The position numbers and the translations under genes were made by a program. Positions 15,498-22,821 of a DNA stretch of 28,986 nt are shown piece after piece. The stretch's first letter is position 1; every line of letters begins with the position of its first letter. Origin of the DNA: Gammaproteobacteria bacterium UBA2675 (GTDB lineage: Bacteria; Pseudomonadota; Gammaproteobacteria; Pseudomonadales; Pseudohongiellaceae); the NCBI GenBank assembly GCA_002354805.1, contig DEMH01000008.1:64844-93829 (forward strand), written 5' to 3'. The notes under the pieces are model-generated. The model was not told the DNA's origin. It ran no database searches and was given only the letters and a program-made list of their open reading frames with translations.

Positions 15498-15775
15498 GGC
15501 CAGTTCGAACCGCCCTGCCAGGTCCGCGACAGTAATCGAAACCCACCCAGGATCCGGGCCGAGGTTTCAAGAAGATAAATCACAACCGCACTGGCACCCA
15601 GAAAGGCCAGCAAAAGTAGCAGCGGCGCACTGATTTCAAACAGAATAAGCAGTACAGTAAGTTGAGCCGCGTACTGCAGTACACTGACATGCTTAGGCAG
15701 CCGTCTATCATTGGGTAGATAACAAAGTCTGGTAGCCAGCAATACACAGGCGAATAGCAACCAGGAAACAATCAT
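15458..15775 (-). CDS. Membrane protein, possibly the N-terminal half of a split DUF3307-like protein
   Basis: The 105-residue frame has two or three strong membrane segments (IVSWLLFACVLLATRL; LTVLLILFEISAPLLLLLAF). Its ATG overlaps the TGA of the SatD gene (ATGA), so translation is coupled. The last 25 residues (SRTWQGGSNWPCLNRYCGSR) look non-native, and homology-like sequence continues in another frame at 15117-15497. Either the gene carries a frameshift near 15500-15530 or translation passes through a programmed shift. The function is not known. Confidence 0.6.
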   Translation of the reverse strand: MIVSWLLFACVLLATRLCYLPNDRRLPKHVSVLQYAAQLTVLLILFEISAPLLLLLAFLGASAVVIYLLETSARILGGFRLLSRTWQGGSNWPCLNRYCGSRLFC

Positions 15776-16404
15776 GGCTGTATGTCTCTGGCCATCAGCG
15801 CGCTGATCTCCTGGAGCAGTCCAATCACGGTATCAAGCTCCCCATCACGCCGTGTCCGGTAAACGGCCTGTTCAGTGAGGTCAAGCTCAGCCGCAATGTC
15901 AGGCACAGATTCACCATGTAACAGTCGATTAAAGGTATACATTCGATTGTAGTTCCATTTGCGTCGGTTTGCCGCCCACAGATCCAGGGCGTACTGAACC
16001 AGCCGCTGTCCATCCGTTAGCCCCGTAACCGCATACAGGCCGTCGCGACGGCGGAGTGCCTCGATTCCTTCGCGTGCCAGGTAGAATGCCGGACCGTCCA
16101 TGCCCAGTGAGGAGCGCGAATTCAGCGCCGTACTGATCTCGCCCACCCCTACTGAAAACCTGAGCTGACAAATTTCAAGTAGCGCCAGCTCCAGAGTAGA
16201 TATAACGCGCCAAAGCGCCTGCGGGCTGGATAATACACCCTGGAATTCGTCACCCAGCGTCACCATCAGCGGTGAAGCGACTTTATAGTCTTTGCGCCGC
16301 TTATTGACCTGCTGGCAGGCCGCCTTAAATTGCTTTTGAACAAGACCACGTTCAGCCAGACGCCGCGAATTGACGATATCACCGATCAGAACTAAATAAC
16401 CCAT
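15772..16404 (-). CDS. SatD family protein
   Basis: The protein of 210 residues has SatD-family features: the N-terminal GYLVLIGDIVNSRRL, VTLGDEFQGVL, a RFSVGVGEIS segment and AREGIEALRRR. The C-terminal part (SVPDIAAELDLTEQAVYRTR) looks like a helix-turn-helix, so DNA binding is likely. SatD was named from the acid-tolerance/secretion locus of Streptococcus mutans; its biochemical role is unclear. A GTG at 16413 is possible, but the ATG at 16404 matches the family start. Two inverted repeats lie directly upstream, suggesting autoregulation. The gene heads a set of coupled membrane-protein genes and sits upstream of the microcin-like peptide gene. Confidence 0.8.
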   Translation of the reverse strand: MGYLVLIGDIVNSRRLAERGLVQKQFKAACQQVNKRRKDYKVASPLMVTLGDEFQGVLSSPQALWRVISTLELALLEICQLRFSVGVGEISTALNSRSSLGMDGPAFYLAREGIEALRRRDGLYAVTGLTDGQRLVQYALDLWAANRRKWNYNRMYTFNRLLHGESVPDIAAELDLTEQAVYRTRRDGELDTVIGLLQEISALMARDIQP

Positions 16405-16437
16405 AAGTCTCACCCAATTTTGTTTGGCAACCCGATA

Positions 16438-16456
16438 CTAAACCAAATAAGTTTAG
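16438..16456. promoter_or_regulatory. Inverted repeat upstream of satD-like gene (site 1)
   Basis: CTAAACCAAATAAGTTTAG has 6-base arms (CTAAAC/GTTTAG). It shares TAAACCA with the site at 16467-16483 and lies 34 bases upstream of the start codon. Candidate operator. Confidence 0.45.
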
Positions 16457-16466
16457 CAATCAAAAA

Positions 16467-16483
16467 TAAACCATAATGGTTTA
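16467..16483. promoter_or_regulatory. Inverted repeat upstream of satD-like gene (site 2)
   Basis: TAAACCATAATGGTTTA has exact 8-base arms around one base. With the repeat at 16438-16456 it makes a pair of similar sites whose centres are 28 bases apart. The SatD-like protein, with its helix-turn-helix, is the obvious candidate to bind them. Confidence 0.5.
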
Positions 16484-16506
16484 AAGAAAGTTTTAAGGGC
16501 GTACTA

Positions 16507-16552
16507 AAAGGGGACGGAGGAATTTACATTCGTAAATCCCTCCGTCCCCTTT
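16507..16552. repeat. Palindromic repeat with one arm mismatch
   Basis: Arms 16507-16527 and 16532-16552 pair around ATTC with a single mismatch (A at 16521, where other copies have G). It lies between the CysQ end and the SatD promoter region and could end the cysC-cysQ transcript. Confidence 0.92.
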
Positions 16553-16593
16553 GGATGCGAGGGTATTCATTTGCCTGAATGAGGTGAACGCGG

Positions 16594-17958
16594 TCAGGCA
16601 CAAGCCAAAAAGTTAGGATTCTCAAATCCGGGTTTGCCGTAGCCCAGCTCACGTCCGGCCTGCAGCGTGTCAACAACAGCACCTTCCAGCACCATCAGGC
16701 GGCCGCCGGCAGCGCGCAGGACCGCGTGCCCTGCCGCGGTGTCCCACTCCATGGTGCGGCCGAGTCGCGGATACAGGTCGCCCTCGCCCGCTGCAATCAG
16801 GCAGATTTTCAAGGACGAGCCTACCAGCCGCCAGTCCGCAATTGTCTGGCCTTCCAGACGCTTGTGCAGGACCTCATAGTCGCCATGAGAGCGGCTGGTC
16901 AGAACAACAGCACCTGCGTCAGGTATATTTCTAACAGATATTGCACGTTTGGCACCCGCATCCACAATGTACGCACCATCATCCTCACTGCCAGCAAAAA
17001 CGGTGTCGGTCACTGGCGCATACACCACGCCCAGAACGGGCACACCATCGCTAATCAAAGCGATATTGACCGTAAATTCTCCATTCCGGCTGACAAATTC
17101 CTTGGTGCCATCGAGCGGATCGACCAGCCAGAATTGACGGCCTGGCGACACCTGTTTGCCGGCAGCCATGGCCTCTTCCGCAACAATGGGGATGTCAGGT
17201 GTCATCTGTCGCAGTGCAGCGGTGATGACCGCCTCTGCGCGTTCATCGGCAGCTGTTACCGGAGAGTCATCGCGCTTCTCTTCAACAGCAAAATCAGTGG
17301 CGTAAATGTCCATGATCACGTCACCGGCGCGCCGCGCCACCGCAATCAGATCTTCAAGCAACTGGAAGTTAAAGGGGACGGAGGGATTTAACACGCTAAA
17401 TCCCTCCGTCCCCTTTACACCCTTTACAAGCAGAATTTCCATGACGCGTGATGCTGACTGCTCCGGTGACTCGGCATCAGTGCGTATGGCGAGCGTCGGA
17501 GCGATCGGTGCCTCATAGGGCGCATCCACGCCGGTAAAATGCCTTAACTCACCACGCCGCGCCCGCTTATACAGCCCCTTGGGATCACGTGCCTCTGCCA
17601 CCGACAAAGGCGCGTCAACAAATATCTCAACAAAAGCTGCACCGCCACCCTCAATAATATGACGGGCAATGTCCCGGTCCGCACGCATCGGAGAGATCAG
17701 CGCCACCAATACAATTTGACCAGATTGACTCTGCTCGCTGGCCAGCACCGCTGCCCGGCGAACATTTTCTGCCCGGTCTTGCGGCGTAAATCCCAGATCG
17801 CGACAGGGACCGGCACGCAGCTCATCGCCGTCCAGCGTCACCACCGGCACTGACTGCTCCCGCAGCAAGGTCGCAACACCTTGCGACAAGGTAGTCTTGC
17901 CCGCCCCGGACAGACCTGTGAACCAGACGACGGTGGGTTTAAACTTTAAAGAACTCAC
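16594..17958 (-). CDS. cysC-cysQ: APS kinase - CysQ phosphatase in one frame, joined through a palindromic repeat
   Basis: The N-terminal part (to about residue 180) is adenylylsulfate kinase, which makes PAPS: P-loop GLSGAGKTT, DGDELR, RAENVRR, then FVEIFVDAPL and DPKGLYKRARRGE. The C-terminal part (from about residue 200) is a CysQ-type PAP phosphatase of the inositol-phosphatase fold: SPVTAADERAE, DPLDGTKEF with its metal ligands, and EWDTAAGHAVL. Between them about 16 codons (KGTEGFSVLNPSVPF) are encoded by the palindrome at 17370-17417, which is open in this phase. The two enzymes thus form a 454-residue fusion unless CysQ restarts internally; a TTG near 17360 is the only obvious candidate and has no Shine-Dalgarno sequence. 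The GTG at 17958 overlaps the epimerase gene by 20 bases and suits the APS kinase start; the frame is open 35 codons further. Known CysC fusions are mostly with CysN, so CysC-CysQ is unusual. Confidence 0.85.
   Translation of the reverse strand: MSSLKFKPTVVWFTGLSGAGKTTLSQGVATLLREQSVPVVTLDGDELRAGPCRDLGFTPQDRAENVRRAAVLASEQSQSGQIVLVALISPMRADRDIARHIIEGGGAAFVEIFVDAPLSVAEARDPKGLYKRARRGELRHFTGVDAPYEAPIAPTLAIRTDAESPEQSASRVMEILLVKGVKGTEGFSVLNPSVPFNFQLLEDLIAVARRAGDVIMDIYATDFAVEEKRDDSPVTAADERAEAVITAALRQMTPDIPIVAEEAMAAGKQVSPGRQFWLVDPLDGTKEFVSRNGEFTVNIALISDGVPVLGVVYAPVTDTVFAGSEDDGAYIVDAGAKRAISVRNIPDAGAVVLTSRSHGDYEVLHKRLEGQTIADWRLVGSSLKICLIAAGEGDLYPRLGRTMEWDTAAGHAVLRAAGGRLMVLEGAVVDTLQAGRELGYGKPGFENPNFLACA
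17370..17417. repeat. Palindromic repeat inside the cysC-cysQ open frame
   Basis: Exact 21-base arms 17370-17390 and 17397-17417 flank the loop ACACGC. The right flank (ACACCCTTTACAAG) resembles that of the copy at 701-750, with a second partial arm end. It lies within an uninterrupted coding frame on the minus strand and encodes the linker between two enzyme domains. Confidence 0.95.
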
Positions 17959-18991
17959 GATACCAGGCCACAAAATTGTTGATGCCCTGCTGCACAGGCG
18001 TTGATGGTTTGTAATCCATATCCTCAACCAGATCATCAACGTTTGCAAAAGTGGCTGGTACATCGCCGGCCTGCAGCGGCAGATATTCTTTTTCTACGGT
18101 GACGCCCAGCGCCTTCTCAATCGCCTCAATAAAATCCAGCAGTTTGACGGTATTGTTGTTGCCAATATTGTAGATCTTGTAAGGCGCAGACGAACTGCCT
18201 GGATTAGGGTCAGCGCCCGACCACCTGGGATCCGCAGAAGCCGGATTGTCGATCACGCGGACTACACCCTCGATGATGTCATCGATATAGGTAAAGTCAC
18301 GGCGCATATTGCCGTGATTAAACACCTTGATGGGCTCACCGGCCAGGGCCGCTTTGGTGAACAGGAACAGCGCCATATCCGGCCGTCCCCAGGGTCCATA
18401 CACGGTAAAGAAACGCAGTCCGGTGGTGCGAATACCAAACAGATGCGAATAGGTATGAGCCATCAGTTCGTTGGACTTTTTGCTCGCTGCGTACAGGCTG
18501 ATGGGATGATCAACATTGTCTGTAGTCGCAAATGGCAAGGACTCGTTCAGGCCATATACCGAAGAGCTGGAGGCGTAGGAGAGATTCTTCACACCAAAAT
18601 GACGGCAGGCTTCCAGCAGATTAACAAATCCGACGATGTTGGAATCAATGTAAGCCTGCGGGTTGGTCAGCGAGTAACGCACACCGGCCTGCGCCGCCAG
18701 ATTACACACGGCATCAAACTGCTCGGCGGCAAACAGGGCATCAATCGCCTCTTTATCCTCCAGCTGCAACTGGATAAACCGGTAATTTTTCGCCGTATCC
18801 GACTGGACCAGCTTGCCGTAGCTGACAGCCTCACGCGCAATCCCGGCATGCGCCAGACGCCCGTATTTCACATTCACATCGTAGTAGTCGTTGATGCTGT
18901 CGAGTCCAACGACTTCGTCGCCGCGGGCAACAAGACGCTGTGCCAGATGGAATCCGATAAAACCGGCCGTCCCGGTAACCAGGATCTTCAT
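17939..18991 (-). CDS. NAD-dependent epimerase, probable UDP-glucuronate 4-epimerase
   Basis: The 350-residue protein is a short-chain dehydrogenase-type sugar epimerase: GTAGFIGFHLA binds NAD, NLAAQAGVRYS follows, the Ser/Thr site is SYASSSSVYG and the catalytic YAASKK holds the YxxxK pair. GLRFFTVYGPWGRPDMA is typical of the CapI/UDP-glucuronate 4-epimerase group, which makes UDP-galacturonate for capsule or LPS. The ATG at 18991 is preceded by AAGGAAAGG. It pairs metabolically with ugd at 11446. Its last 20 bases overlap the GTG start of cysC, so the sulfur genes are probably in the same transcript, which could hint at a sulfated polysaccharide; no sulfotransferase is visible. Confidence 0.9.
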   Translation of the reverse strand: MKILVTGTAGFIGFHLAQRLVARGDEVVGLDSINDYYDVNVKYGRLAHAGIAREAVSYGKLVQSDTAKNYRFIQLQLEDKEAIDALFAAEQFDAVCNLAAQAGVRYSLTNPQAYIDSNIVGFVNLLEACRHFGVKNLSYASSSSVYGLNESLPFATTDNVDHPISLYAASKKSNELMAHTYSHLFGIRTTGLRFFTVYGPWGRPDMALFLFTKAALAGEPIKVFNHGNMRRDFTYIDDIIEGVVRVIDNPASADPRWSGADPNPGSSSAPYKIYNIGNNNTVKLLDFIEAIEKALGVTVEKEYLPLQAGDVPATFANVDDLVEDMDYKPSTPVQQGINNFVAWYREFFKV

Positions 18992-19073
18992 GATCAACCT
19001 TTCCTTGAGTTTAATGGCGGGGTAATAAAGCCTGACAGTTTAGCGCGGATTCGTGACAATTTGCACTTAGGCC

Positions 19074-19262
19074 TTATGGTACCGCCGTCTCATCAACCCT
19101 ATCATCGCGCAATTCAGCTGGCACCGGATATTCGGCAACGATCTCATCCACTACCGCCCTGAGTGCCGGTGCATTTTGTCTGTCATAAAGAATGGTCTCG
19201 CCGCCCAGAGTTAGTATCGTGATGGGTATCAGAACTGCGAGCCTATCACGGAGCTGAGAATG
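19074..19262 (-). other. 62-codon open frame directly after a TGA stop, possible read-through tail or lost gene
   Basis: The codons after the TGA of the large secreted protein (19263-19265) stay open for 62 codons to a TAA at 19074-19076. The translation looks protein-like (ILTLGGETILYDRQ, then ALRAVVDEIVAEYPVPAELR). No ATG, GTG or TTG sits at its beginning. The TGA is followed by C, a leaky context in principle. It could be a tail reached by read-through, the end of a decayed gene, or chance. I do not recognise a family. Confidence 0.3.
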
Positions 19263-21212
19263 TCACAGCGAATCAACCATCTGCCCAAACGGCCCAACCA
19301 GCGAACCATTTGACCAGCGGTAGCCGCCTCCAAGCGCGCTTGGACCGCTGTAACCCTGATTGCTGCTTTCCTCCCGCCAGGTCGACCAGATTGACTCGCG
19401 AGAACCGAACGATGCCGGTGGCGGCGGCGGAGGCGGCAGTGCCTTGATGCGCTCCCACTCATTACGCATCCCGGTGCAGGCATCGGCGTCGCGATGCGCG
19501 CAATAAAATTCGACATCGGTATCACTGCCCGGGCCGCGCAGCTCGATGGAGCGCAGATTCAGGTTACGCAAAGCTGCCTCGTTGGCAGCCGCCATCCGGG
19601 CGCGCTGTTCACGATAAGTCGCCAGCAGCTCCTCAGTTCGCGCTGCAGCAGCGCTACGCACGTTGTTGTTGTATATCTGCAAGCCCCTTTGGGCGTCCTC
19701 GTAACTGGCAAACGGGCCAATGCCAACTTCGCGCCAGGCTCCCGGTTGCTGACTATTGGTGTCCGGTGTCAGCACAAATACAGGACCATCTGCCATTCGC
19801 GCCATTACGCCAGGCATCGACCCGGCACGCGCCATCATCGGCGGCAATGAGCCGCTGGGGAACGGTCGTCCATAATAGTCGGTGGTGGGCACATACACCT
19901 GCACCTCATCAATGCCGAACTCGATGACCTGCCAGTCCTGCCAGGTCGCCCCCGGACGCGTTAACGTCAGGCGCTCGTCATTAAAGGCACCATTGGCCAA
20001 GGCCCACAGCTGCTGACCGTCGTTCTCCCAAAGAACAGCTGTATAGGCCCAAGGGTCGGCAAACCCACTGGACCAGGATCGCATGGAATTCCGCATGGAC
20101 TGACCACCAGTGATGGGCCTGAAACCGACAATGCCCTCTGCGGCAGGGACAGGTGTGCCATCATCCTGAATAGGCCAGTAAAGCCCCTGCTCCGCCTCGA
20201 GTGGAATCATAAAAACAAAATGTGGGATATGCAGATTGTCATTGCGCTCAGCCTGCTCCGGCCGGAAGGTAAAGTGCAGATCCTCCAGCAGCGGCATCGT
20301 CAGCGCACCATCGGTGCCATAAATCCCCCAAAGAATCTGCCCATCATCCTGGCGGTGACGTACCACAAGTGCTCCGCCCGGCGTCGCCATGATCGGATAG
20401 TCAAACAGGGATAAAAACCGTGGCGGACGCAGATGCATTGGCAAGGTGACGTGTTCGGGGTCAGGGTTTGGATCAAACAATTGCATGTCGTGCTGCAGCA
20501 AAGGGTTTTCCAAAAGCAGTGCTTCGTGCTCAGCATGCCGGATAATGCGTCGTGGTGCGGCGTCATCAATATGGGTCAAACGCGTCAATGGTTCGCCGAG
20601 CGGCCCCAGTATCACCCGTTCATTCGCAGGCGCACCTGGCAACATGCCCACATACACACCCCGTGACGGTGCAAAGGAATACTGCTGAACCCACTGACCG
20701 TTCCGTTCCTCGTATTGCGCCAGGGGATAAGAGCTAGGCACAAACTGCAGTCCCGCCAGACCAGAATCGCTGACCTCGCCGGTCAACAGGTCTACCTTTA
20801 TAAGTGTCTCCGCATCCGCGGTCTGCCGCGCAAAACCCAGATTTCTGCTGCTTAGCAGAAACACCTCCCGTGACGGTGGCACCAGCCAGTGAGCGCCGCC
20901 GTCGGCATAACGCGCCCAGCCAAACAGTTGATCGCCCTCACGCAGACGTTCGTCATTGAAACGCACATTTCGCCTGGCGGTCATGCGCAGCAGACCAAGC
21001 TCAAGGCGCACATTGACACCATCAGCACTCGTACCAGTGATTGTCTGCCGCTGCAGGCGCGTGATGCTGAAATTGCGTTCGCTGAATTCGGGCCAGGGCT
21101 GCGCGTGAGCTGTTGGAGCAAGCAGACACAACAACATGGCACTGCCCACAAACAAGACGGAAAGTAGTCGCAAGCTACCAAGAAGAAATCGCGTTTGCCA
21201 ATTGGGTTTCAC
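19263..21212 (-). CDS. Large secreted protein of unknown function
   Basis: The 649-residue protein starts with a long hydrophobic signal (LLSVLFVGSAMLLCLLAP, cleavage near TAHAQ), so it is exported to the periplasm or surface. I recognise no domain. Up to about residue 480 it has repeated W/G-containing beta-like stretches (QLFGWARYADGGAHWLVPP; LWGIYGTDGAL; QQLWALANGAFNDE) that would suit a propeller-like or repeat fold. Then comes a helical stretch rich in Ala and Arg (about 530-560), a Cys pair near YCAHRDADAC, a run of seven Pro, and a Gly/Ser-rich tail. The start is a GTG at 21212 with GAGG 11 bases upstream. It is not clearly in an operon with the epimerase. Confidence 0.75.
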   Translation of the reverse strand: MKPNWQTRFLLGSLRLLSVLFVGSAMLLCLLAPTAHAQPWPEFSERNFSITRLQRQTITGTSADGVNVRLELGLLRMTARRNVRFNDERLREGDQLFGWARYADGGAHWLVPPSREVFLLSSRNLGFARQTADAETLIKVDLLTGEVSDSGLAGLQFVPSSYPLAQYEERNGQWVQQYSFAPSRGVYVGMLPGAPANERVILGPLGEPLTRLTHIDDAAPRRIIRHAEHEALLLENPLLQHDMQLFDPNPDPEHVTLPMHLRPPRFLSLFDYPIMATPGGALVVRHRQDDGQILWGIYGTDGALTMPLLEDLHFTFRPEQAERNDNLHIPHFVFMIPLEAEQGLYWPIQDDGTPVPAAEGIVGFRPITGGQSMRNSMRSWSSGFADPWAYTAVLWENDGQQLWALANGAFNDERLTLTRPGATWQDWQVIEFGIDEVQVYVPTTDYYGRPFPSGSLPPMMARAGSMPGVMARMADGPVFVLTPDTNSQQPGAWREVGIGPFASYEDAQRGLQIYNNNVRSAAAARTEELLATYREQRARMAAANEAALRNLNLRSIELRGPGSDTDVEFYCAHRDADACTGMRNEWERIKALPPPPPPPASFGSRESIWSTWREESSNQGYSGPSALGGGYRWSNGSLVGPFGQMVDSL

Positions 21213-21371
21213 GTTTAAAAAACCTCATTCCGAGCAAGTAGATCCCGTTAGTATAGAAGCCAACAACCCCGACTGGGACAACCCTTTCGGGTGGGCTTTA
21301 GGGGAATTACACCAGTGCGCTGTTTGGCGATGCCGGCCTGTCTGCCCACCGCCACATCCGCCTACATCCTG

Positions 21372-21681
21372 TCACGACAACTGGGCGGCAATGCGCCCAT
21401 GATGGCAAGGATCATTGCGCAAACCCAGTTCGATCTCCACATCCTCAATATCCCCCGCGCAGCTGATGTCGACGATATCGATGCGATACATCTCTCGAAT
21501 CGCATCGATACACTCGACCGCCTGCAGGTCCAGCAATTTCGACACTAACAAGCCGTTCAATCAGTGGTCGAACCGCCACGGGATTGCGTAACTGACCCAG
21601 CACACGCCAGGCATGCAGCGGCGCCCAGACCTCAGGGTCGTCCTCACCAAGCTCATCATAAGCCGGATCAGCTACCATCAT
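21372..21681 (-). pseudogene. Remnant of a HEAT-repeat-like protein gene (deleted and frameshifted)
   Basis: Two frames carry pieces that belong together. One (from 21681) reads DDPEVWAPLHAWRVLGQLRN, then AVRPLIERL, like the N-terminal HEAT-like part of a family of proteins that often end in a SEC-C motif. The second (from about 21560) reads LLDLQAVECIDAIREMYRID, then DISCAGDIEDVEIELGLR, like the C-terminal part. The middle of the family is missing and the frame changes at the joint near 21540-21560, so the gene is dead. It overlaps the end of the AbiEii remnant. The 160 bases between it and the secreted-protein gene show nothing I can identify. Confidence 0.6.
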
Positions 21682-22216
21682 CCATCACGAATGCCGGGCT
21701 CTCTCCCGCCCCCGGAGCTGACAGGTGACGCAACACCTGGTCGTAGAGGCGGGTCACTTCCCTGGTCAGGAATGGATAGAACTCGGCTTTGGCAAGCGTG
21801 CTCTCCTGTACGGTGACCGGAATAAAGCGCTTCATTTCATTCCTGAAAGCATCGCCCTGGATTATTTCCGGCAGCAGTGCCTGCATGCGGGCGACTTTGC
21901 CAGCGTAATCGTCAATTTTGTAATCGCTTATCTTGAGGGTGACCAGTCTGCCATTCACTGCCGCGCCTTTTTGCTTCAGCCAGCGCAAATCCCAGATGTC
22001 GCGGTGGCGGATGTCTTTTTCCGTGTTCGCAAGCGAGATCAGTTTGTCGGCCATGATCTCATCCAGGGTTTCCACTCTCAGCAGGGTGTCCGCATAGCCG
22101 TCAGGCAGGAATTCATAGTTGGCCTGCAGGGCCATGGTTTCAGAGGTATAGGCCTCGATGTTGGCAATCTCGATCTTGATACGCTGCCGGGGAATGGATT
22201 TTTGCTCCGGCGCCAT
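21668..22216 (-). pseudogene. AbiEii-type nucleotidyltransferase toxin, N-terminal domain deleted
   Basis: The frame encodes 182 residues corresponding to the C-terminal two thirds of AbiEii/AbiGii toxins: IKIEIANIEAYTSETMA, then LRVETLDEIMADKLISLA and KDIRHRDIWDLRWLKQKGA. The N-terminal nucleotide-binding part that carries the GS and DLRK-type motifs of these nucleotidyltransferases is missing. A strong GGGAGG lies seven bases before the ATG, so the native ribosome site and start are probably kept while the next hundred or so codons were lost. The toxin should be inactive. It follows and overlaps the antitoxin gene. Confidence 0.72.
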
Positions 22217-22742
22217 TCAACACCTCCCAGTCCAGCAAGTGGGTATTGCGGCCCACGCGCTTCAGGTCGCGCAATGCGGTTTTCAGTGTCGCCACTTTCA
22301 GTGGGCGCGCGGCTGAATAAACATCGTCGAGAATCTCCATTTCAGAGCGTTTGGTGTGAGTGAATTCAATAACCCCATAGGGCGTCCGGTACTCCCCTTT
22401 GCGGCCCGTGGTCATCACCGTCAGCCTGTCCAGGGGAATCTGGGAAATTGCCCCGGCCTCGGAAAGCGCCGATTCCAGGCTGATATAGCTGTAGAAGCCC
22501 CTGCGCAGTGCCTTGGCTATATGTTCCAGCACAAAGCTGTCCCTGCTCTGAGCGTAAGCATACAGGTACACTCCCCTGCAGGCACGCTCAAAGACCCCGG
22601 CTTTGGTCAGCCGCTGCAGCCCCTCCTTGAAAGTCTTGGGACTGTCTTCATGGAAAATCTTGGCCAGGTCCTGCACCAGGAACACGTAGCGCCCTTTTCG
22701 GCTCCAGGCATTCATTCTTTCGATGGCAGTGGCTTTGTTCAT
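22140..22742 (-). CDS. AbiEi-type antitoxin/transcription regulator
   Basis: The 200-residue protein matches the type IV antitoxin AbiEi as I recall it: an N-terminal winged helix (AWSRKGRYVFLVQDLAKIF, then FKEGLQRLTKAGVFERACRG), followed by YSYISLESALSEAGAISQIP, LDRLTVMTTGRKGEY and RDLKRVGRNTHLLD. AbiEi binds DNA repeats at its own promoter and counteracts the AbiEii nucleotidyltransferase. The last 25 or so residues lie over the toxin sequence in another frame and are probably not native; they result from the deletion in the toxin gene. A perfect dyad 20 bases upstream is a likely binding site. Confidence 0.82.
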   Translation of the reverse strand: MNKATAIERMNAWSRKGRYVFLVQDLAKIFHEDSPKTFKEGLQRLTKAGVFERACRGVYLYAYAQSRDSFVLEHIAKALRRGFYSYISLESALSEAGAISQIPLDRLTVMTTGRKGEYRTPYGVIEFTHTKRSEMEILDDVYSAARPLKVATLKTALRDLKRVGRNTHLLDWEVLNGAGAKIHSPAAYQDRDCQHRGLYL

Positions 22743-22763
22743 ATCGTCATCAAGTATACAATA

Positions 22764-22783
22764 AGACTATATAATAATAGTCT
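22764..22783. promoter_or_regulatory. Candidate AbiEi operator/promoter dyad
   Basis: AGACTATATAATAATAGTCT has exact 7-base arms (AGACTAT/ATAGTCT) around six bases. It overlaps an AT-rich -10-like stretch just upstream of the antitoxin start. AbiEi proteins are known to autoregulate by binding inverted repeats at their promoter. Confidence 0.55.
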
Positions 22784-22821
22784 AAATGCACACTTAATGG
22801 TAAATCAAAACAACCCTTGCT

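Noticed and set aside
17959..18063. 35-codon upstream extension of the CysC-CysQ frame
   Set aside because: It lies over the epimerase coding sequence and reads as non-native; the GTG at 17958 suits APS kinase.
21270..21305. Terminator-like CAACCCTTTCGGGTGGG segment upstream of the secreted-protein gene
   Set aside because: The stem has a mismatch, no T tract follows, and the position does not clearly end a gene.
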